Positions 57,062-64,000 of a DNA stretch of 64,000 nt are shown here, one piece after another. The notes below the pieces were generated by a model that had not been told where the DNA came from, made no database searches, and saw only the letters and a program-made list of their open reading frames with translations. Position 1 is the stretch's first letter. Each line of letters starts with the position of its first letter. This DNA comes from Triticum aestivum (taxonomy: Eukaryota; Streptophyta; Magnoliopsida; Poales; Poaceae): the NCBI RefSeq assembly GCF_018294505.1, contig NC_057795.1:518089915-518153914 (forward strand), given 5' to 3'. Made by a program: the position numbers and the translations under genes.

Positions 57062-57070
57062 TAAGAATTT

Positions 57071-58666
57071 AGACCCTTCTATATATAAAAAAAAAGTACA
57101 TATCTTCTTGCCTAAGAACATATGTATGATTATGCTATTTTAGAAAGAGTAGTGTTTCTATCAGCTTTGTTTTTGTGTGTTTGAAAAAAAAGACTACTTA
57201 TGTGCCACTTAGACGCATGTATATTTGAAAGCAGTCGTATGGCAGCCAGTTCGGCCCATGAATCGAGCGACTTGTTTAGCCCTTTTTTCTCGGCACTTAT
57301 TTATCCCTTCTTCCTCGAGAGCTTCGTTCGGTCAGAGACAAAACTGGTAAGTAGTACTTCTATCACCTCAATAATTGAAGAACAATAACATTTCTCTATA
57401 TCTTGTACAATAATAACATCATTATCAAGCAACCAATTAGCAGAAGAACAATAACATTTCTCTATATCTTGAATTCCACATATGGGATAATTAATATATC
57501 AACTTGTATGGATGGCTTCACTCAAAACAATACATATGCCTTATGTTTATTTGCCTAACAAATGTCCATCAGATGAATCAATCAAATAGGAGGAATTGGG
57601 GAGCATTTCAAACCGAAACAAGGAATTGATCCTAACTACTAAAGTGCGGTAGCTTTAAAGCCTCTAAATTATTTCGCTCCTACTCCACCAGGAAAGTGCA
57701 GGCCTTCAAGAACCAAAAGATTTAAGAGTGGAACTAAAAGAACAGCAGTTCAAATCCACGTAAGCCATGTTGTTTATATCCTTAAACCCAAAAGGTTGCC
57801 TCTTAGCATCTCTGTTGTTCTCTTGGTCCTTATTAGGTGTCAGATTATCCTGAAGAAAAGGCAGTTGATATTGTATTATCGTTAAATAAATCCATACTTA
57901 ACATGTGGATCGTGGGGAATGGCGAGATGCCTTATTGGGGTTCGCAACACGAATAGAAGACCGCTAATTTATAGAAGGAAAAAAAGGGCCTGAACACCCT
58001 TAAGAAAGACCATAATGGCGTGCTAAATATTTAGAAATGCTAAGTTATTTTGTTGTCGAAAGAGAAAAAAAAGATGAACAATTGGAAGACATGCAATGAA
58101 GAAAACACATGGTAGAAGACGAACTGCATTATTATATAAATAGAAAGAAACAAGTCTGTGGTATATAAATATTAGGATAAACACAACACTTCATTTAAAT
58201 AGATAAACAGTGGTAGTCTCTTCTTTGAACATACTACATGACTCGACATCTTCTTGTAGGAAAGAAAAAAGCAAAGAAAGAAGGATAAAATAAGAAAAAA
58301 AGCCATGAACAAAGCATCGAGGAATCAGTATAACAATTTCGAAATACAATAGTTTCAATATCTTGCAAAACCACAACAAAAAATTAAGTAGTTATGAACA
58401 ATAAGAAATACATTATACTCAAGGTTGAGTAAAATTTGTCTTTTGGATTGAGCAAGTATATAGCTGCAGAAATTTTGCAAAATCAACACATAACAAGAAT
58501 CTAAGGCTCTCTAGACTCCTTTTCCTTGCTAAATATGCAGGCTTTCCATGGAAAATTTTACAATATATTTGTTCTATGAACAAATGCTTCCTTTCATTCC
58601 TTTTTTCGAAGCAGGTAGCATGCCATCAGCAGCCAAGCACCGAACAGCCAGCGCCAAGTCAAAATA
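57071..58666. other. Gene-poor AT-rich stretch
   Basis: No supported gene. A 30-bp string ('agaagaacaataacatttct' and on) occurs at about 57377 and 57442 as a short tandem duplication. The rest shows no pattern I can name. Confidence 0.45.
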
Positions 58667-59235
58667 ATCATGCACGCAGCAACAAGCCAGCAAAAAACAC
58701 AAACAGGTGCCCGGACACACACACACACACACACACACAACTAAGCCAGTAAGAAAACACACAAGAAGAACCCGTAGCTAGCAAGCAAGCGCTATGGCCA
58801 CCAGTTAACATGACGGCCACAGAAATATAACCAAGCTCGTTGATTCCCCAACAACATAACATTCACAATGCAATACGGCACAACCAGGCGAGCTTTGACA
58901 CAATTACCAAATTACATAGTTCTAGACTTCTAGTAAAGAATGGTCCTAAGAATTGAACAGATGGATTTAAAAATATACTTCCACCTATAAGCAAAATCAT
59001 GTTAGCAATGCCTGTGTATATTTCATATGTATAACAATACATTACTTACACTCAGAGAATTAAAATCCTAGCTTTAAAGCGTGAAGCTAACCAACCAAAA
59101 CAGTATGTATGATGCTACCACCAAGCTAGCCACAACAATCATGCACGCAGCAGCAAGCCAGCAAAAAAATACAATGGGTGCCTGGACACACACATCACTA
59201 AGCCAGCAAGCACACACACAACAAGAACTCGTAGC
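58667..59235. repeat. Diverged direct duplication, ~470-bp offset, with (CA)n tract
   Basis: 'atcatgcacgcagcaacaag' with 'ccagcaaaaaacacaaacag' at 58667 recurs at 59139 as 'atcatgcacgcagcagcaag' and a similar continuation. Both run on through 'ctaagccag'. The first copy carries a (CA)n microsatellite at 58713-58740; the second has a short interrupted one. Confidence 0.7.
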
Positions 59236-61489
59236 AATCAAGCACGGAGGCTAGGAGAACAGCTGGGAGCAGAACGGAACTACCTTGCTAGCAACGGGAT
59301 GCCCAGGTGGAAGCGACTGGAGGCTGCAGCGGTGAATCCAGGCAGCAGTTGCGCGAACACGAGACATGCATTTCATCAGTTGGCAATGGAAGCATCCACC
59401 ATATTCATACATATCTGTGTTTCTTTATGAGCACTCCACTTCTCCGCCTCACACCGTTAACCTCCACCTCAATAACCTGGTTAATCAACAACACATGATC
59501 CATGGGGTGATGATAAACCTTGTATATATCTGAAAACTGATGGGAGGCAGTGTGGAGTATTAGATCTCTGACCTCTGATGGGCCGATGAGCCAATGGAAG
59601 AAGGGGATGGTGAGGGCGGTGTTGAACACCTAGGCCCAGTGTCGGAAGGGAGCATCCAGAGGAGCACCTCACAGACGGCCTCCTGTTGTTGCGCGTGCAA
59701 GCACCTTGCATCCCGCCTTCTCCTCATCCTCGCCGGCCAGCTCTTCTTCCTTCCGGCGAACTTCTGCATCTTGCACGCGAACATCTCATGAACACGTGCT
59801 CCAGCGGCTCGCCCCTGTACTTGTCTTCTCCACCATTGGCTGAGGCCTAATTTGTCCTGGCAAAAGAAATCGCATCATGAGCAAAAGAACGAATTCACAA
59901 CTAACATTTCAAATCGAGATTTATCCATTAGCAATCCCAAAATATATAAATAAAGGGGTTTCTAATCGACCACCTGAGCATTTCGAGCTGTGCCGGAATC
60001 CATGGGTAGAGCACCAGCTGCAAGTGTCGTCGACCACCTGTTGAGGCAGCCTAAACAAAAAATCTTTTGGAGTTCAGGAGGGACGCAAGAAAACATTACT
60101 TCCATAGAAAAGCTCTAGAATAAAATAATTGGCATGTATGGAGAAATAAAATGAAAGGCCGGACGAGGAAGCAATCCCTTTTTCTCTCCGCTTTGTGTTC
60201 ATAATAGATGCTACCGCTCTTGCCATTCTGCCTAATGTCATCATACCCTGACCACAAACGGGAAAGTGATATATTGCATCAGGGCATAAACCAGAACATA
60301 GCTGACCAGTTGGTAACGGAGATTACATAATGGTTACTCCAAGACCATTGCTTCATTCAATTAGGAAAAGAGATGAAATATGCATGACTACATAGTTATA
60401 TAAATATGGACATATCAAATACTCCTTTTGTGAATATCTTAAAATATCACAGACCTATGGAAATGTACACACCAGCTACTATTCTTGGGGTGTCACCAGT
60501 AGCAAAACCCACACCCAAATTGTAAAATCTGATGTCACCAGCAAGATTGTTGCACAAACAAACTGCTTGAATCTAATGAATAACCAACGGCTCTCGCCAT
60601 CTTCTGAAGTTAATCATAGGAAATGGTTGCGTAGAGCAAAAATCCAAATCACATCAGCAAATAAAAGCTATTTCCATTAAGTGCAGTAGAAGCAATTAGG
60701 AGAGGATGCTGCAATTTCCAAACTAAGTATAAATAGATATGTGATACACATGAAATAAATATCATTATATCTCAGACCACACTAAAGTAGAAAAAAATCA
60801 AAGATCTAGACATAATAAAACTAAACTTCGATTAAATAAATATGCATCAACGAAGTAGCCATTCAGTTCATAGTTTACAGGGTTAAGGAACAAACAACTG
60901 CATCGCTTGCCGGTTCGCTAGTGTTGTACAACGACAAATGCCAATACCTTGTTCTCCAGGACCAGCAACATGGTGTCGTTGAATGCACTCGCCGTCGCTT
61001 GATGTGTGCGGAGCTCCCCAAGCCACACCCATGGTCACCTCTCCTGCTGCCTATCAAGCTCGCTGCACCATGCACCGCGCTCGCCGTCGGCCCGCATTGG
61101 TCGAAGCACCACCGGGACGCTCGATTTCGCACGGGTCTCCTTTTCCTTGTCTGAATCCCATCCAGAAGCTTCCCTACAAAGAGAGAAAGAAGAGCATCAC
61201 TGTTGTAGCTACCTAGGGTACTATAAATACATGGATGGAAGCAAAACTAAAAAATAAAAATAACAGCGCAGATAGTTTATTTAGTGTAGCACTTTTTCTT
61301 TTCCTTTTTCTTTTTGAAGGATTTAGAACAACAGTTAAGACCAATAGAACTCCATTTTACCGATCAGGTCTTTGAGCTGATATACCAAGTTTAACTATCC
61401 ATGTTTAGGGTCATCCCATCAGGGCATTTGAGAAACTTCTATGAGGAAGAGTTAACTTCTTTAATCAACCCTGTAGAGCGATGTATTTA
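59236..61489. other. Region without a supported gene
   Basis: Small GC-richer islands at 59560-59800 and 60900-61160 give ORFs under 90 codons on both strands, with no recognised domain and no splice model I can support. Repeated wording is absent. It may be old transposon sequence or remnants of a gene. Confidence 0.35.
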
Positions 61490-61745
61490 CACTAGTAGAA
61501 AAGGGGGCAAAGGTCCAGGCCGGGTCAACCCATTAGTCCCGGTTCAGTCCAGAACCGGGACCCATGGTGGCATTGGACCCTGTTCGTGAGCTCCAGGGGG
61601 CGGCCGGGCCACGTGGGCCATTGGTCCCGGTTCGTCTAGACCTTTTGGTCCCGGTTGGTGGGACAAACTGGGACCAATGGGCCTCGCTCTTGGCCCACCA
61701 TCATTGGTCCCGGTTGGTGGCTCGAACCGAGACCAACGGCTAAAT
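61490..61745. mobile_element. CACTA-type terminus with hairpin-forming subterminal repeats
   Basis: CACTAGTAGAAAAG starts at 61490, preceded by TTA as a possible target duplication. It is followed by several palindromic copies of 'ggtcccggttggt' and 'gaaccgggac' that fold into hairpins (for example 61536-61562 and 61648-61680). This pattern is common at ends of grass CACTA or CACTA-like MITEs. The other terminus is not found. Confidence 0.5.
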
Positions 61746-61789
61746 AATGCAGAAAACAAAACAAAAAAACTGGAAAAAATTAAAAATAG

Positions 61790-62425
61790 CAACAATAAGT
61801 ACTTAATTATTTTCTTTTACGATAATTCTTTTTGTTATTAAAGTTTGTAACAAAATTCTAATTACTTATTTATTTTCTTTTATGATAATTCTTTTTGCTT
61901 TTAATGTTTTGAACAAAATTCTAATTACTTATTTATTTTCTTTTATGATAATTCTTTTTGCTATTAAAGTTTGTAACAAAATTCTAATTACTTATTTATT
62001 TTCTTTTATGATAATTCTTTTTGCTATTAAAGTTTGTAACAAAATTCTAATTACTTATTTATTTTCTTTTATGATTATTCTTTTTGCTTTTAATGTTTTG
62101 AACAAAATTCTAATTACTTATTTATTTTCTTTTATGATAATTCTTTTTGCTATTAAAGTTTGTAACAAAATTCTAATTACTTATTTATTTTCTTTTATGA
62201 TAATTCTTTTTGCTTTTAATGTTTTGAACTAAATTCTAATTACTTATTTATTTTCTTTTATGATAATTGTTTTTGTTATTAAAGTTTGTAACAAAATTCT
62301 AATTACTTATTTATTCTCTTTTATGATAATTCTTTTTGCTTTTAATGTTTTGAACTAAATTCTAATTACTTATTTATTTTCTTTTATGATAATTCTTTTT
62401 GCTATTAACGTTTGTAACAAAAACA
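61790..62425. repeat. 63-bp minisatellite, ten copies, two alternating types
   Basis: The phrase TATGATAATTCTTTTTG recurs every 63 bp (61819, 61882, 61945, 62008, 62071, 62134, 62197, 62260, 62323, 62386, with small changes). Type A units contain 'cttttaatgttttgaac', type B 'ctattaaagtttgtaac'. The order is B A B B A B A B A B. Because 63 is a multiple of three, a 116-codon frame stays open; it is not a gene. It follows the CACTA-type end and may be an internal repeat of that transposon. Confidence 0.92.
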
Positions 62426-62555
62426 CAAAAAAAGTGTTTTAAAATTTGAAACTTTGCAAGATGTATGGTTTTGATGAGGGTATGCTTGTCACCATGGATC
62501 TTGGTGATCCTACAATCCAGCAAGACAATATGGACATTTGGGTCCTTGTGGATAC
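62426..62555. other. Spacer between minisatellite and LTR
   Basis: 130 bp of unclassified sequence. No gene. Confidence 0.4.
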
Positions 62556-63184
62556 TGTTGGGGATACACATAACACGTAGGCCCACGAAGGGTCGAAGTA
62601 TCATAAAGCATGGGGTCCACACAACATGTGGGTCCAGATAAATTTCATACAGACTTACTATCCACTCGGACAAGTAGCATACTATCCACTTGACCAAGCA
62701 GTATACCATCCACTCGAATGACAGTTCACCACTCGACCGTACGACTCACTCGGATATACGAAGACCAACAGGCAACAAAGCAGTTGACATAATTCTCATG
62801 GTGAGGGCTTGGTAGTGGGCTAGCATTATGGCATTCATGCCCCACTTTGTAACATAAGAGGTGAGGGGGTGGCGCACTCTATATAAGCCACCCCCACCAC
62901 TAGACTTGGGGGCTCTTTTCTTCCACCTCTCTCTCTTTTCACCATTAGTCTCAGGACTTAGCTCAGGCATGGGGATCCGTTCCTCTCTCACACACACACA
63001 CATTGTAATCTCCGGATATATACTTAGATAAAACAAAGCTTCTCTGGAGCACGAGACGTAGGGTTGTTATCTCCATCATGAGAGGCCCGAACTCGCTAAA
63101 ACCACCGTGTCACCCATATGCATCTCGATAGATCATGCTCCGTTATCCTACCCCTCTCTTACTGTCGGAATCATTACCACAACA
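62556..63184 (+). repeat. Gypsy-type LTR with adjacent primer site
   Basis: 629 bp starting TGTTGGGGATAC and ending CCACAACA. A TATA-like box (CTCTATATAAG) lies at about 62878. Directly after it comes TTGGCGCCCATCGTGGGGC (63186-63204), the kind of primer-binding sequence found in many grass Gypsy elements. The bases before and after (GATAC, GTTGG) do not match, so this is a 5' LTR running into internal sequence, not a solo LTR. Confidence 0.75.
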
Positions 63185-63204
63185 GTTGGCGCCCATCGTG
63201 GGGC

Positions 63205-64000
63205 ATGGCGTCTATCGAGCCATGATGCAGATGGTTTTTTATTTATTCATCTATGTCCAGTTTCTTGTTCTTACAGTTCATACTGTTTGTCTCTGCAGCG
63301 AGTAATCGAAGCATCACAAAAAGGAAGGGAAAAGATACATCTTCACCCATCGGATCACTAACGGATGGATCAGGAGTCTTCTCTCTTCTGAGTTCTATCC
63401 GCTTATGATCTAACGATCAATCGATGACCTGCTGATTGGTTTCTGTTTCTTTTGCATGTCCACACGTTCGTGCACTCATGCCGATCGATTCAAGCGTGTA
63501 CAAGAATCAAAAAGGCAACAGACGCCAGTTCAGGTAGTCACCTCACGCGGACAGGTTCTCCTCGGCAGCATCCGCAACGATGATGTTTAGCCGGCCTCTC
63601 CGTGTCATGGAAGATGACCACTCCACAGCAGCCCAGTGCAGCCCGTTGTAGCTGCGTCATCCAAAATGGATCGGCTTGCCGAGTGATGAGGCATCAGCTG
63701 CACGGCGGTGGGCAGACGCACCACAGCTCCACCCTCCGACATCTCCCTCCACAGTCGATTGCTCAGCGCGGCGCGCCGGCACGGACACGCGGTGGCCGCT
63801 ACCTCCCATGTCGACTGCTCGACACATTGCGGGCAGCGGCGTACCCTTCCACCATCGACTGCCCGATACAACACACGGGCGGCTCGACGACGGCACTAGC
63901 AGAGGTCGTCGGTGCCGGTGCTGTTGTGGAGTTCATGCCAAAGGTCGTTGCCTCGGCAACAGGGTCGAGAACTCGAACCACTGAGCCTGGACCTGCAACC
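63205..64000. other. Internal start of the Gypsy-type element or other sequence
   Basis: An ATG at 63206 follows the primer site, but its frame is short. From about 63500 the sequence becomes GC-rich, with ORFs on both strands under 105 codons and no recognised gag motif. It could be a decayed gag leader or an unrelated insertion. The window ends here. Confidence 0.35.

Noticed and set aside
58574..58862. Minus-strand ORFs rich in Cys-Val
   Set aside because: They are translations of the (CA)n tract.
60875..61257. Small GC-rich gene
   Set aside because: Overlapping short ORFs on both strands, no splice sites or domain to support any of them.
61882..62232. 116-codon ORF with regular 21-residue repeats
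   Set aside because: It exists only because the minisatellite period is 63 bp; no start context or non-repeat coding sequence.
61790..62425. CRISPR-like periodic array
   Set aside because: Repeats are contiguous 63-bp units without unique spacers, in a plant genome.
62556..63184. Solo LTR
   Set aside because: A primer-binding sequence follows directly and the flanking bases do not form a target duplication, so it is a 5' LTR of a longer element.

Overview
The window is plant nuclear DNA from a large, transposon-rich grass genome, most likely wheat or a close relative (Triticeae). The evidence is the nested LTR retrotransposons whose LTR ends, primer sites and protein motifs match families I know from wheat and barley: a Fatima-like Gypsy, two Angela/BARE/WIS-like Copia elements and a Maximus-like Sirevirus. 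There are also Stowaway MITEs, CACTA ends, and multi-exon genes with GT-AG introns. Nothing bacterial, no CRISPR array and no tRNA or rRNA gene was seen. Family names are recalled, not searched.

Layout. 1-1.1 kb holds a decayed coiled-coil ORF. 1.7-17.4 kb is a locus with two tandem B3-domain-like genes that share an upstream block. The last exon of the first is split by a complete 9,995-bp Gypsy element (4630-14624, TSD ATGGT). The second (15969-17380) has five exons with consistent splice phases and one in-frame TGA. Roughly 17.6-30.24 kb is the right-hand part of a CACTA transposon with subterminal repeats, ending in a TIR at 30241. An 8.7-kb Angela-like element (17740-26459) sits inside it.

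From 30242 an old plus-strand Copia element (here Copia A) is cut into pieces. The CACTA end interrupts it on the left. Its reverse transcriptase is then split by two insertions that landed four bases apart: a 14.6-kb Maximus-like element (31562-46126, TSD CCCTA) and a second Angela-like element (46136-54651, TSD ATATG). Copia A resumes at 54657 and ends near 55979. The last 8 kb is gene-poor, with a Stowaway MITE, a Mutator-type MITE with a perfect 9-bp TSD, short duplications, a (CA)n tract, a CACTA-type terminus followed by a 63-bp minisatellite, and one Gypsy-type LTR with its primer site.

No retrotransposon polyprotein here is fully open. All carry stops or frameshifts, and many stops are what C-to-T changes in CGA, CAG or TGG codons would give. 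LTR divergence counted by eye suggests the Gypsy copy is youngest (about 13 differences in 471 bp), Maximus and the first Angela older (about 6% over a 300-bp sample) and the second Angela oldest (about 10%). The host genes are the two B3-like loci and perhaps the two-exon gene at 2054-3148. I found no undescribed defence, biosynthetic or regulatory system. The strongest leads are the gene split by the Gypsy element, the intron-containing antisense gene inside that element, the double insertion in one motif, and the unresolved left boundary of the CACTA.
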